Numbered from the stretch's first letter, positions 50,117 through 58,561 are shown. The stretch is 64,000 bases of DNA from Leucobacter massiliensis (GCF_002982315.1 NZ_MWZD01000012.1:1-64000), one strand, 5' to 3'. Numbers and translations are program-made. Notes: a model not told the origin generated them from the sequence alone.

Positions 50117-50998
50117 GTGATCGCAGATCTCAATCGCCTCGTCGAGCACATCGAGGATCGCCTCGCCGGGGGACCCGGCGCAGAGGAGATCGATGTCGAG
50201 CGCCTGTCGAGCACTCTCGGCACCACGGAATACCACCTTCGGCGGATGTTCTCCTCCCTGGCGGGGATGCCGCTGTCGGAGTACATCCGGCGGCGCCGCA
50301 TGACGGCCGCGGCTGCCGAGATCATCGGTGGCGGCGAGCTGCTGGGCATCGCGGTGCGGTACGGCTACGGCTCTGCCGAGGCGTTCGGACGGGCGTTCCG
50401 CGCGGTCCACGGTGCCGGCCCTGCCGAGGTGCGCAGCAACGGCGGCCCCCTTCGCACGCAAGCACTGCTCAGGTTCCGCCTGACCGTCGAAGGGAGCACC
50501 CCCATGGACACCCGCATCATCCACCGGCCGGCTTTCCGCCTCGCCGGCCATGCCACGCGCGTGCCGCTCATCCACCGAGGCGTCAATCCTCACATTCAGG
50601 CGCACATCGCCTCCCTGCCCGAGACAGAGCACCTGCGGCTCAAAGCACTCGGCAACACGGAGCCGGCAGGGCTGCTCCAGGTGACCGCCGATGTGGACCC
50701 CGACTTCGCAGAGGGAAGCGATCTGAGCTACCTCCACGGGGTCGTCGTCGACACGGAGGCACCGCTGCCCGAGGATCTCGACGTGATCGAGGTTCCGGCC
50801 GGAACCTGGGGCGTGTTCCACTGCGAGGGGCCGTACCCGGAGGCTCTGCAGTCGATGTGGGCGGCGACCGCGAGCGACTGGTTCCCATCCAACCCGTGGC
50901 GGCTGGCGCCCGGCCCGTCGATCGTCGCGATCCTCGGCCGCAGCGCCGACTTCAGCACCGCGAGCTGCGAGCTGTGGCTGCCCATCGAGCACGCGTAG
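50117..50998 (+). CDS. AraC-family regulator with C-terminal GyrI-like effector domain
   Basis: The 293-aa protein has an N-terminal double helix-turn-helix of AraC type (about 1-105; VERLSSTLGTTEYHLRRMFS and AVRYGYGSAEAFGRAFRAVHG). A GyrI-like/BmrR ligand-binding domain (about 135-293; MDTRIIHRPAFRLAGHATRV) follows. Such proteins resemble Rob/TipA-like sensors of amphipathic drugs. The start is ambiguous: I use the GTG at 50117 with GAAGGGAG 5 nt upstream. It is the first protein gene after the tRNAs; no obvious target gene adjoins it. Confidence 0.88.
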   Translation: MIADLNRLVEHIEDRLAGGPGAEEIDVERLSSTLGTTEYHLRRMFSSLAGMPLSEYIRRRRMTAAAAEIIGGGELLGIAVRYGYGSAEAFGRAFRAVHGAGPAEVRSNGGPLRTQALLRFRLTVEGSTPMDTRIIHRPAFRLAGHATRVPLIHRGVNPHIQAHIASLPETEHLRLKALGNTEPAGLLQVTADVDPDFAEGSDLSYLHGVVVDTEAPLPEDLDVIEVPAGTWGVFHCEGPYPEALQSMWAATASDWFPSNPWRLAPGPSIVAILGRSADFSTASCELWLPIEHA

Positions 50999-51116
50999 GG
51001 CCCCGCGCCGAGGGCGGCGGCTTCACGATCGCGGTGGATCACGGTGCTGCCGCCGAGGGGGCGGGACCCGCAGGAGCCTGAGAGCTCCTCCGTTGCGGCC
51101 TCGCTACCCTGGAGGG

Positions 51117-51713
51117 ATGCCCGAGCAGCCGCAGAACCGACCTCGACCCCGTGACCTCGACATCTGGCCGCTCACGACCGAGCGCCTCGCGATCCGTCCG
51201 GCCGAGCCGGGCGACGCGGACGCCCTCTGGGAGATCTACCGTCTTCCCGAGGTGGGGCAGTGGCTCGGCTGGTGGCCCGCCGACCGCGCCGACTGGGAAG
51301 GCCTCTACGCGGAGAAGTGGCACGACTACCTCATCGTCGAGCGCGATGGCGCCGTGATCGGCGACCTGATGCTGCGGATCGTCGACGGCTGGGCCCAGCG
51401 CGAAGCGGCCGACCGCGCCGTCTCGGTGCAGGCCGAGCTGGGCTGGGCCTTCGCACCCTCGGCGGCAGGGCAGGGCTTCGCCACCGAGGCCGTCGAGGCC
51501 CTGCTGCGGCTCTGCTTCGAGGAACTCGGGCTGCGCCGGGTGGAGGCGGGCGCCTTCGCAGCGAACGAGCCGTCCTGGCGGCTCATGGAGCGGGTGGGGA
51601 TGCGGCGCGAGGGGTATGCCGTGCGGGACTCGCTGCATCGCGAGCTCGGGTGGGTCGACGGCGTGCTGTACGCGCTGCTCGCCGAGGAGTGGCGGGAACG
51701 CGCCGAAGGCTGA
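51117..51713 (+). CDS. GNAT-family N-acetyltransferase (RimJ/RimL-like)
   Basis: The 198-aa protein has the RimJ-type start LTTERLAIRPAEPGDADALWEIY. Acetyl-CoA-binding elements follow near residue 115 (GWAFAPSAAGQGFATEAVEALL) and FEELGLRRVEAGAFAANEPSWRLMERVGM (both quoted in part). It transfers an acetyl group to an unknown amine, possibly a protein N-terminus. The ATG at 51117 directly follows GGAGGG, which in turn follows TACCCT, so a leaderless or short-leader transcript is possible. Confidence 0.88.
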   Translation: MPEQPQNRPRPRDLDIWPLTTERLAIRPAEPGDADALWEIYRLPEVGQWLGWWPADRADWEGLYAEKWHDYLIVERDGAVIGDLMLRIVDGWAQREAADRAVSVQAELGWAFAPSAAGQGFATEAVEALLRLCFEELGLRRVEAGAFAANEPSWRLMERVGMRREGYAVRDSLHRELGWVDGVLYALLAEEWRERAEG

Positions 51714-51797
51714 GGCGGGTGCCGGCGAACGGCGAGGGGGTCCGGCGCAGGCGAACGACCGCTTCCACCACGGCGGCTCGCTCGCTACACTGCCCGC

Positions 51798-52088
51798 ATG
51801 AGCACCGGAGCGCACGCCGAACGGCAACTCGAGAACGAGTTCTTCAGGGTCACCCGCTGGACCATCGAACCGGGCGGTCACATCCCCATGCACCGTCACG
51901 ACTCCGAGTACGTCGTCGTTCCGCTGGTCACGGGAACGATGCGCGTGGTGAACGCCGACGGCGGAGAGTTCGACGCCGAGCTCGTCACCGGCCAGAGCTA
52001 CACCCGCCCGGCCGGTGCCGAGCACCGCATCGAGAACCGGGGGAGCGCCGACGCCGTCGTGTTCGTCGAGGTCGAGCGCCTGAGCTGA
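51798..52088 (+). CDS. Small cupin-domain protein
   Basis: The 96-aa single-domain cupin has motif 1 around GGHIPMHRHDSEYVVVPLVTG (in part; two His and a Glu as metal ligands) and motif 2 around RPAGAEHRIENRGSADAVVFVEVE. Small cupins bind metals and may be enzymes or sensors; the ligand is unknown. TACACT ends 6 nt before the ATG (51786-51791), a clear leaderless arrangement. Confidence 0.85.
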   Translation: MSTGAHAERQLENEFFRVTRWTIEPGGHIPMHRHDSEYVVVPLVTGTMRVVNADGGEFDAELVTGQSYTRPAGAEHRIENRGSADAVVFVEVERLS

Positions 52089-52149
52089 GCGCGCGGGGCC
52101 GGTCCTTCAGGCCATCGACCGGGCCGCGGCTGGCGGATAGCCTGTGTGC

Positions 52150-52914
52150 ATGAGACCCACAGCACTCATCACCGGCGCGAGCTCGGGCCTCGGGGCCGAG
52201 TACGCGCGGCAGCTCGCGGCCCGCGGCGGGGACCTCGTACTCGTCGCTCGTGACGAGGACGCGCTCGACGCGCTCGCGGCGCGGCTGCGCGAGACCCGCG
52301 GCACGGGCGTCGAGGTCCTCGCGGCCGATCTGCTCAGCGAGGACGGGATCGCGCGGGTCGTGGCACGCCTGCAGGATGCCGCGCACCCGATCGACATCCT
52401 CGTCAACAACGCCGGTTACGGCCTCGCCCTCGACTTCGAGAACAACGACGTCGAAGCGGAGGTCCGGCATCTGCGCATCCACGACGAGGTGCCGCTGCGG
52501 CTCACCCACGCCGCCCTGCAGGGCATGCTCGCGCGGGGGGCGGGGCGCATCATCAATGTCGCCTCGGTGGCGGCGTTCATCCCGCGCAGTACCTACTCGG
52601 CGGTGAAGCAGTGGCTCGTGCTGTTCTCCCGCTGGGCGAATGTCCGCTATGCCCCGCGCGGGGTGACCGTCACCGCGGTCTGCCCCGGCTTCACCCACAC
52701 GAACTTCCACGAGCGGCTCGGCCTGCCGCCCGGAGAGGAGGGGATACCCGGGTGGATGTGGCTCGATGCGCCGCGGGTCGTCGCCGAGTCGCTCCGCGAT
52801 GCGGCGCGCGGGCTGGCGGTGTCGATTCCCTCCCGGCGCTATAAGCTGCTGGCCGGACTTGCGCGGATCCTGCCCGCCTCACTCACCGCCCGCGTCGGGG
52901 AGCGCGGCAGATAG
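52150..52914 (+). CDS. Short-chain dehydrogenase/reductase (SDR family)
   Basis: The 254-aa classical SDR has the cofactor motif TGASSGLGAEYARQL (residues 8-22), the NNAGYG motif near 88 and catalytic Ser and Tyr-x-x-x-Lys in SVAAFIPRSTYSAVKQW near 140-155. VCPGFTHTNFHE closes the active site. The substrate is unknown; the sequence resembles actinobacterial YqjQ/DltE-like enzymes of lipid metabolism. I use the ATG at 52150, with TAGCCT (52138-52143) 6 nt upstream; a GTG at 52144 is less likely. Confidence 0.9.
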   Translation: MRPTALITGASSGLGAEYARQLAARGGDLVLVARDEDALDALAARLRETRGTGVEVLAADLLSEDGIARVVARLQDAAHPIDILVNNAGYGLALDFENNDVEAEVRHLRIHDEVPLRLTHAALQGMLARGAGRIINVASVAAFIPRSTYSAVKQWLVLFSRWANVRYAPRGVTVTAVCPGFTHTNFHERLGLPPGEEGIPGWMWLDAPRVVAESLRDAARGLAVSIPSRRYKLLAGLARILPASLTARVGERGR

Positions 52915-52936
52915 GCGGGGTGAGCCGCGCCGGGAG

Positions 52937-53491
52937 CTACGCTCCGCCGGGTGAGCCCGCGCGGGCGCGGTGCCGGCGGACCGCAGCACGGTTGGCGCAG
53001 CGCACCGAGCAGTAGCGCTGGCGTCCATTGCGGGTCACGTCGACGACGACCGCGGTGCAGGGATCCGCCTCGTCCTCGATGCCCGCGGCGCAGCGGGCGA
53101 GCCGGTGCATGCCGCGGGTCGTGAGGTGCAGGGCGGTGCCCACGCTGATGACGGCGGCGAGCACATCGGGGAGCGAGCTCGCGTCGTCGTCGCGGTAGTG
53201 GAGGTGCCAGCCCTCGTCGTGGTGGTCGGTGAGGCGCGGGTAGGCGGAGGCCTCGGCCATCAGCGCATTGAGCAGGCGCGCCCGATGCTGCGGTTCGGTG
53301 GCGTCGACGACCGTCAGCCAGCGGTCGAGAAAGCGTCGCACCCGTTCGTGATCGCGGGGTTCCTCCGGGAAGTCGACCGTCATCCCCACCTCCCGTGCCC
53401 GCGACACGATCCCCTCGCGATCTTCCGGCCAGTCGTTGACAAGGGATCCGGCGAGGACCACCGCGTACTCTCCGTAAGGGTTGAGATGCAT
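52937..53491 (-). CDS. CGNR zinc-finger (ABATE-domain) protein
   Basis: The 184-aa protein has the ABATE N-terminal region (LNPYGEYAVVLAGSLVNDWP, later HLHYRDDDASSLPDVLAA). A C-terminal zinc finger follows: Cys in MHRLARCAAG, DPCTAVVVDVTRNGRQRYCS and CSVRCANR. The usual CGNR tetrad reads CANR here. These proteins are presumed stress-linked transcription regulators. The ATG at 53491 has TGTAAT 7 nt upstream, suggesting a leaderless message divergent from the small Cys protein. Confidence 0.85.
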   Translation of the reverse strand: MHLNPYGEYAVVLAGSLVNDWPEDREGIVSRAREVGMTVDFPEEPRDHERVRRFLDRWLTVVDATEPQHRARLLNALMAEASAYPRLTDHHDEGWHLHYRDDDASSLPDVLAAVISVGTALHLTTRGMHRLARCAAGIEDEADPCTAVVVDVTRNGRQRYCSVRCANRAAVRRHRARAGSPGGA

Positions 53492-53516
53492 AAGGCCATT
53501 ACACCACAGTGGAAGC

Positions 53517-53843
53517 ATGTCATCCAGCACCGCAGCCATCACCCCCGCGAACACCGCCTCGCCGAGCCATGAGCACGGCTGGTGCACCGAATCGCGGCAC
53601 CCGAGCTCCGCCGGCACCGTCGTCTACGTGCGCTGCGCCGGGTGCGGGGCACGCCGCGTCGACATCTGCGATCGGCCCGGTGGCGTCCCCCGTGCGCTCG
53701 GACGGGAAGTCACCAGCCGGGGGATGCTCGGTCGGGATACCGGATGGCGCGACCGGGCCCCGGAGCCCAGCCCCCACGCTTCGGGAAAACCGGAACCGGT
53801 GAATCGGGCTGCCTCGGTGCCGGGGGAACGGCGCAGCACCTAG
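53517..53843 (+). CDS. Small Cys-containing protein, possible zinc ribbon half-site
   Basis: The 108-aa frame begins MSSSTAAITPANTASPSHEH and has WCTESRHPSSAGTVVYVRCAGCGARRVDI, the C-x-x-C plus upstream Cys/His pattern of a small metal-binding domain (first and last parts quoted). The last 50 residues are low-complexity and basic. I believe similar short proteins exist in related actinobacteria, but I cannot name the family. It lies between the divergent CGNR gene (25 bp) and the kinase gene, whose -10 overlaps its stop. Moderate confidence that it is translated. Confidence 0.5.
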   Translation: MSSSTAAITPANTASPSHEHGWCTESRHPSSAGTVVYVRCAGCGARRVDICDRPGGVPRALGREVTSRGMLGRDTGWRDRAPEPSPHASGKPEPVNRAASVPGERRST

Positions 53844-53846
53844 CGT
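53841..53846 (+). promoter_or_regulatory. -10 element (TAGCGT) of the histidine kinase operon, leaderless
   Basis: TAGCGT ends 6 nt before the kinase ATG and contains the stop codon of the preceding small gene. Confidence 0.45.
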
Positions 53847-53852
53847 AGAAGC

Positions 53853-55253
53853 ATGCAGACACCAGTCGAGAGCGCCGCCTCCCCGCGGGAGGACGACGCC
53901 ACACCGGGCACCGAGCCCCCCGCCGCGACCGCGGCGACCGTGCCGCTTCCGCCGGGCCCCGCCGGAGGCATCGCGGCGGCCGGCGCCCAGCCGACCCTCC
54001 CGCTGCCGGACACGATGCCGACGACGGCCAGGCAGCCGGGCCCGCAGCCCGCCCCGCAGACGACCCAGCGCCGACGCCCGCCGTTCCGCCTCCTCCTCAC
54101 GATCCTCCACCTCGCCGCCTACGGCCTGGTGGGCCTCGCCACCATCGGCCTGCTCTTCGGCGCTCTTGCGGCCGGCATCGGGATGCTCTTCCTGCTCGGC
54201 GTCGGCCTGCTCGTGCTCGTCGGTCTCGCCTACGCGCTCTTCGGGATCGCCTGGTTCGAGACGGTGCGGGTCGGCGGACTCTACCGACTCGGCGTCATCC
54301 CGCTGCGCTGGCAGCCGCGCAGCGAGCCCGGTTTCAAGGGCTGGCTGCGTTCGCTCGGCCGGCAGTCGGTCGACGGCCGCATGTGGCGCGCGCTCGCCAA
54401 CTTCGGCATCGCGAGCGTGATGGGCACGGCGCTGCTCGGGCTTGCCCAGTGGTTCGTCGGGTCTCTCGTGTCGATCTTCGACACGGTCAGCATCTGGTGG
54501 CAGCCGGGCTTCGTCGGCGTGCTCCTCAGCGCCGCAGGCATCGTCGGCCTTGCCCTGCTGCACCGACTGGTGTCCGTGGCGATCATCGGCTCCGAGGCGC
54601 AGCACACGGAGCTCGTCGAGCAGGCGCAGGTGTCCGCACGGCAGCGCGAGGGCGCGGTGCGGGCCGCCGATGTGGAGCGTACGCGCATCGAACGGGATCT
54701 GCACGACGGCGTGCAGCCCCGGCTCGTCTCGGTCGCGATGACCCTCGGTCTCGCCCAGCAGAAGATCGACACCGATCCCGCCGCCGCGAAGGAGCTCGTC
54801 TCCGAGGCGCACACCTCCACGAAGGCCGCGATCACGGAGCTGCGGCAGCTCGCTCGCGGGATCTACGCCTCCGTGCTCGACGACCGCGGCCTCGATGCCG
54901 CGCTCTCCGCGCTCGCCGCCCGCTCGCACATCCCCGTGCAGCTCGACGTGCGACTGCCGCGCCGCTGCTCGCGCGACGCCGAGGCGGCCGTCTACTTCAC
55001 GATCGCGGAGTCGCTGACGAACGCGGCGAAGCACTCCCGCGCGAGCGAGTGCCGCGTGGTGGTGCGGCTGCGCGAGGACGGCGCACTCTGGGCGCGCGTG
55101 GAGGACAACGGCATCGGCGGCGCCACCGTCGCCCCCGGTGGCGGACTCGACGGCGTGATGAACCGCGTGCTCGCCGCCGGCGGCACCACCCGGCTCGACA
55201 GCCCCCAGGGCGGGCCGACCTCGCTGGAGGTGAGCGTCCCGTGCGCATCCTGA
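53853..55253 (+). CDS. Sensor histidine kinase (HisKA_3 type) with membrane sensor domain
   Basis: The 466-aa protein has a Pro/Ala-rich start (1-75), an N-terminal sensor-like membrane region with four helices (about 82-105, 108-135, 185-210, 220-245), then a coiled linker. HisKA_3 with the phosphoacceptor His in ERDLHDGVQPRL (near 286) and a HATPase domain with DNGIGGATVAPGGGLDGVMNRV (in part) complete it. It is a NarL-class kinase that phosphorylates the response regulator encoded by the overlapping next gene. The arrangement with a DUF4097 gene suggests envelope-stress sensing (inference). Confidence 0.92.
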   Translation: MQTPVESAASPREDDATPGTEPPAATAATVPLPPGPAGGIAAAGAQPTLPLPDTMPTTARQPGPQPAPQTTQRRRPPFRLLLTILHLAAYGLVGLATIGLLFGALAAGIGMLFLLGVGLLVLVGLAYALFGIAWFETVRVGGLYRLGVIPLRWQPRSEPGFKGWLRSLGRQSVDGRMWRALANFGIASVMGTALLGLAQWFVGSLVSIFDTVSIWWQPGFVGVLLSAAGIVGLALLHRLVSVAIIGSEAQHTELVEQAQVSARQREGAVRAADVERTRIERDLHDGVQPRLVSVAMTLGLAQQKIDTDPAAAKELVSEAHTSTKAAITELRQLARGIYASVLDDRGLDAALSALAARSHIPVQLDVRLPRRCSRDAEAAVYFTIAESLTNAAKHSRASECRVVVRLREDGALWARVEDNGIGGATVAPGGGLDGVMNRVLAAGGTTRLDSPQGGPTSLEVSVPCAS

Positions 55254-55951
55254 TCTGCGAAGACTCCGTGCTGCTGCGCGAGGGCCTCGTCCGCCTGCTG
55301 GAGCACGGCGGCCACGAGGTGGTCGCCGCGCTGCCCGACGCCGAAGAGCTCCCCGCGCGCGTGGCCGAGACCGATCCCGAGCTCTGCATCCTCGACGTGC
55401 GCCTGCCGCCGAGCTACTCCGACGAGGGAATCCGGGCCGCGCTCGAACTGCGCCGCACCCGGCCCGGCCTGCCGCTCCTCGTGCTCTCCCAGTACGTCGA
55501 AGAGCGCTACGCCAGCGAGCTCATCGCCGCGCAGGGCGCCGCCTTCGGCTACCTGCTGAAGGACCGGGTCGCCGACGTGAGCGAGTTCGTCGAGTCGATC
55601 CAGCGGATCGCCTCCGGCGCCACCGTGCTCGACCCCGAGGTGGTGGCGCAGCTGCTCACGCGCCGCAGCCGCGACGACCGCATGCAGGCGCTCACGGACC
55701 GCGAACGCACGGTGCTCGCGGCGCTCGCCGAGGGCCGCTCCAACCAGGCCATCGCGGCCCTGCTCTTCCTCTCCGAGGCGAGTGTGGAGAAGCACATCAC
55801 CGCGATCTTCCAGAAGCTCGGCCTCGAACCCGATGAGGGCGGCAACCGGCGCGTGCTCGCCGCGATCGCGCACCTCGAGAGCACGGGCAGCATCCCCGCG
55901 ACCCCGCCGGGCGCCCCCGAACCGAACGCACAGATGGGAACCGCATCATGA
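55241..55951 (+). CDS. LuxR/NarL-family response regulator
   Basis: The 236-aa regulator has a receiver domain (acidic pair CEDS near residue 7, phospho-Asp in CILDVRLPP near 53, Lys in YLLKDRV near 105). A LuxR-type helix-turn-helix follows (LTDRERTVLAALAEGRSNQAIA, then ASVEKHITAIFQKLGL). The GTG start at 55241 lies inside the kinase gene (13-bp overlap) and gives MRILICEDS. It probably controls this operon and envelope genes. Confidence 0.94.
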   Translation: MRILICEDSVLLREGLVRLLEHGGHEVVAALPDAEELPARVAETDPELCILDVRLPPSYSDEGIRAALELRRTRPGLPLLVLSQYVEERYASELIAAQGAAFGYLLKDRVADVSEFVESIQRIASGATVLDPEVVAQLLTRRSRDDRMQALTDRERTVLAALAEGRSNQAIAALLFLSEASVEKHITAIFQKLGLEPDEGGNRRVLAAIAHLESTGSIPATPPGAPEPNAQMGTAS

Positions 55952-56844
55952 CGGCACCGACGCAGACCCCGCCCCCGAGCCCCGCCGCCGCGCCACGCAG
56001 CGCGGCGACGACCGCGATCGTCACGGCGACGGCGGTCGCGGGCGGCATCGCCCTGCTCGCCGTGGGCGTCTCCACGACCGTGCAGCACTTCGCGCCCGCG
56101 GTGGTGAGCGAGGACATGATCGGCGTCGGCCTCGTTCCCGCGCAGTCGGAGTACGGGTTCTTCGAGAGCGTCGACGGCGTCCGGGGGCTCGAGATCTCCG
56201 CGGCCGTCTCGTCGTTCAGGATCGAGGCAGGTGACCAGGAGGATGCGGAGTTGACGGTCGAGGGCAGCGACTTCGCGGACCAGTGGTCGATGTACCGTGA
56301 CGGCGACGAGCTGGTGGTCGAGGCCCCCGAGCTGGGGGCGGGCGCGGTGACGGGCGGCTGCCTCTTCGGATGCAGCCCGAACAGCGGCGCGGGAGAGGTC
56401 ACGCTGACACTGCCGCGCGAGCTGCTGGAGAGCGGCAGGCTCGAGGCCGACATCTCGCTCGCCGGCGGCGAACTGCGCGGTGAGGGCTCCTTCCGCGAGC
56501 TCGGGATCGACGTCGACGCGGGCAGCCTGGAGTTCACCGGATCGGCGCGCACCCTCGACCTCGGCCTCAGCGTGGGCGAGGCGAGGGTCGAGCTCGCCGA
56601 CGTGGACGAGGCGGAGATCGACGTGCAGACCGGTGACGCGACGCTCAAGCTGACGGGCACGGCGCCCCGCAGCGTCGAGCTGAACGCCGAGATGGGCGCG
56701 GTATCGCTGCAGCTTCCCGAGGGCGGGTACCGCGTGGATCAGGCGGGGACGCTGGGGGCGATCGACAACCAGCTCACCGAGGACCCGAAGTCGTCCCAGG
56801 TGGTCCGGGTGCGCGGCACGGCGGCCGAGATCACGCTGCGCTGA
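55948..56844 (+). CDS. DUF4097 family membrane-anchored adhesin-like beta-helix protein
   Basis: The 298-aa protein has a Pro/Ala start, one membrane helix (about 23-45) and a DUF4097 domain of repeated short strands (LRGEGSFRELGIDVDAGSLE, then LGLSVGEARVEL and VQTGDATLKLTG). The order of helix and domain predicts an extracellular or envelope-facing repeat domain. A CLFGCSP pair could form a disulfide. It overlaps the regulator gene (ATGA), so the three genes form one operon like LiaFSR or PspC-linked systems. Confidence 0.85.
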   Translation: MTAPTQTPPPSPAAAPRSAATTAIVTATAVAGGIALLAVGVSTTVQHFAPAVVSEDMIGVGLVPAQSEYGFFESVDGVRGLEISAAVSSFRIEAGDQEDAELTVEGSDFADQWSMYRDGDELVVEAPELGAGAVTGGCLFGCSPNSGAGEVTLTLPRELLESGRLEADISLAGGELRGEGSFRELGIDVDAGSLEFTGSARTLDLGLSVGEARVELADVDEAEIDVQTGDATLKLTGTAPRSVELNAEMGAVSLQLPEGGYRVDQAGTLGAIDNQLTEDPKSSQVVRVRGTAAEITLR

Positions 56845-56893
56845 GCGCGCGCGGCGCCGGGAGCGGGCTCCCGCGCCGCGCCCCGCGTCGCTC

Positions 56894-56899
56894 TAGACT
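56894..56899 (+). promoter_or_regulatory. -10 element (TAGACT) of the hydrolase gene, leaderless
   Basis: TAGACT ends 6 nt before the ATG at 56906. Confidence 0.45.
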
Positions 56900-56905
56900 G
56901 GCCGC

Positions 56906-57940
56906 ATGCGGCAGTGGCGGGAGGACGTGCTCGGGCCCGGCTTCGAGTGCCTCGACCTGGACCTCGGCGAGGACGAGGAGGGTCCGCTGGTGGCCACGCT
57001 GGTGCGTTCGCTGCCAGCCCGGCGCCCCCTCGCCGCGCGCCTCCTCGGGCGGAGTCGCCCGCTCGAGGACGTCGACGTGCTCTACGTGCACGGCTGGTCC
57101 GACTACTTCTTCCAGCGGGAGCTCGCCCGCTTCTGGACGAGCCGCGGCGCCCGCTTCTTCGCGCTCGATCTGCGCAAGTACGGCCGCAGTCTCCGGGAGG
57201 GTCAGACGGCGGGCTACATCGAGAACCTGGACGACTACCACGCCGAGATCGAGCTCGGTCTCCAGGTGATCGCGGGGGACGTCGAGGGCCCGGCACGACG
57301 GCTCGTGCTCCTCGGGCACTCAACCGGCGGGCTCGTGCTGAGCCTCTGGGCCGCTGCGCACCCGGGGTGCGCGGAGGCGCTGATCCTCAACAGTCCCTGG
57401 CTCGAGTTCCAGCTCTCCGGGGCGGTCCGGCAGATGCTCATGCCCATCATCAACCTGGGGGTCCGCTTCAACTCGCGCGAGGTCGCGCCCCAGCTCGACT
57501 ACGGCTTCTACTCGCGCGCGCAGCGCGAGGTGGGGCCGGCGGAGGATCTCGCGCTCGTCGATGAGCGGTGGCGGCCGGAGCGCACGCACGCGGTGCTCAA
57601 CGGCTGGCTGCGGGCGGTCCTCGAGGGGCACGCGCGGGTGAGCCGGGGTCTCGCCATCGACGCCCCCGTGCAGGTGATGCTCTCGGCCCGCTCTGCCCTC
57701 CCGGCTCGGTGGGGGGAGGAGATGACCCGCGCGGACTCCGTGCTCGACGTCGAGGCCGTCGCCAGATCGTCCCTCAGGCTGGGGTCGAGCGTCACGGTCG
57801 AGCGGCTCGACGGTGCGCTGCACGACGTCTTCCTCTCACGCGAGGCGGTGCGCCGGGAGGCGTATGCGCGGATGGAGCGCTGGCTCATCGGCTGGCAGGC
57901 GGCCGGCCGTGCAGCGGCGCAGCCGGCTGAGACCGGATAG
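56906..57940 (+). CDS. Alpha/beta hydrolase (serine lysophospholipase-like)
   Basis: The 344-aa protein has an alpha/beta-hydrolase fold with the oxyanion HG in LYVHGWSDYFF (near residue 60), the nucleophile elbow GHSTGG (Ser near 140) and a likely catalytic His in LDGALHDVFLS near the C-terminus (about 308). It resembles the monoacylglycerol lipase/lysophospholipase group. The substrate is unknown. A TAGACT box ends 6 nt upstream. Confidence 0.87.
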   Translation: MRQWREDVLGPGFECLDLDLGEDEEGPLVATLVRSLPARRPLAARLLGRSRPLEDVDVLYVHGWSDYFFQRELARFWTSRGARFFALDLRKYGRSLREGQTAGYIENLDDYHAEIELGLQVIAGDVEGPARRLVLLGHSTGGLVLSLWAAAHPGCAEALILNSPWLEFQLSGAVRQMLMPIINLGVRFNSREVAPQLDYGFYSRAQREVGPAEDLALVDERWRPERTHAVLNGWLRAVLEGHARVSRGLAIDAPVQVMLSARSALPARWGEEMTRADSVLDVEAVARSSLRLGSSVTVERLDGALHDVFLSREAVRREAYARMERWLIGWQAAGRAAAQPAETG

Positions 57941-57949
57941 GCTCTCATC

Positions 57950-58045
57950 ATGGATCTCAGGGCTCTCGGGTGCGCGGCGGGGACGCCGCCGGCCGCCCTG
58001 CGAGGCCGCGCGCGGCGGGCGGGGACGGTGAGCGCATGGACCTGA
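57950..58045 (+). CDS. Possible leaderless 31-codon leader ORF before the NUDIX gene
   Basis: TAGGCT (57938-57943) ends 6 nt before an ATG whose frame codes MDLRALGC... for 31 residues. It stops at a TGA lying 10 nt inside the NUDIX gene. Its first four residues match the first four of the NUDIX protein (MDLR), so it could also be the remnant of a duplicated gene start. It may couple translation of the NUDIX gene or be noise. Confidence 0.35.
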   Translation: MDLRALGCAAGTPPAALRGRARRAGTVSAWT

Positions 58046-58539
58046 GAGTGGCCGCATACGCCGTCGTGGAGCGTCGCGGGCAGATTCTCCTGACCCACTG
58101 GCGCCGTGGGCACCTGCACGGGTGGACGCTGCCGGGCGGTGGCCTCGAGGCCGGAGAGGACCCTCGCGACGCGGTGGTGCGCGAGGTGCTGGAGGAGACG
58201 GGTCTGGAGGCGAAGGTCGGGAAGCTCCTCGGCGTCGACTCCCGCGTGATGGTGCGCGAAGAGGTGTGCGAGGGACGGGATCCCGAACTGCACACGATCA
58301 GGATCGTGTACCGGGCGACCGTGAAGGACGGGCCGCTGCGCAATGAGGTGGGCGGCTCCTCGGATGAGGCTCGCTGGGTCCCCATTCGTGACATCCGCGC
58401 GCTGCGCACGCTCTCGCTCGTGCAGACCGGCCTGCGGATGGCGGGTATCGGCGGTGGCCGGCGGCCGCAGAGCCGGCAGGGCGGGCGGTCCTCGGGCCGT
58501 CAGGGCGGCAAAGCGGGCGGCAAGACCGGCAAGCCCTAG
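58036..58539 (+). CDS. NUDIX hydrolase
   Basis: The 167-aa protein has the Nudix box GGLEAGEDPRDAVVREVLEETGL (residues near 38-60, in part; GX5EX7REVXEEXG intact) within a typical fold starting VAAYAVVERRGQILL. It hydrolyses a nucleoside diphosphate linked to another moiety; the substrate is unknown. The C-terminal 35 residues are Gly/Arg/Lys-rich. I use the ATG at 58036 because the fold starts immediately. The promoter, however, appears to be 90 bp upstream before another ATG. Confidence 0.86.
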   Translation: MDLRVAAYAVVERRGQILLTHWRRGHLHGWTLPGGGLEAGEDPRDAVVREVLEETGLEAKVGKLLGVDSRVMVREEVCEGRDPELHTIRIVYRATVKDGPLRNEVGGSSDEARWVPIRDIRALRTLSLVQTGLRMAGIGGGRRPQSRQGGRSSGRQGGKAGGKTGKP

Positions 58540-58561
58540 CGTCCCCCGAGGGGGTCACTCG

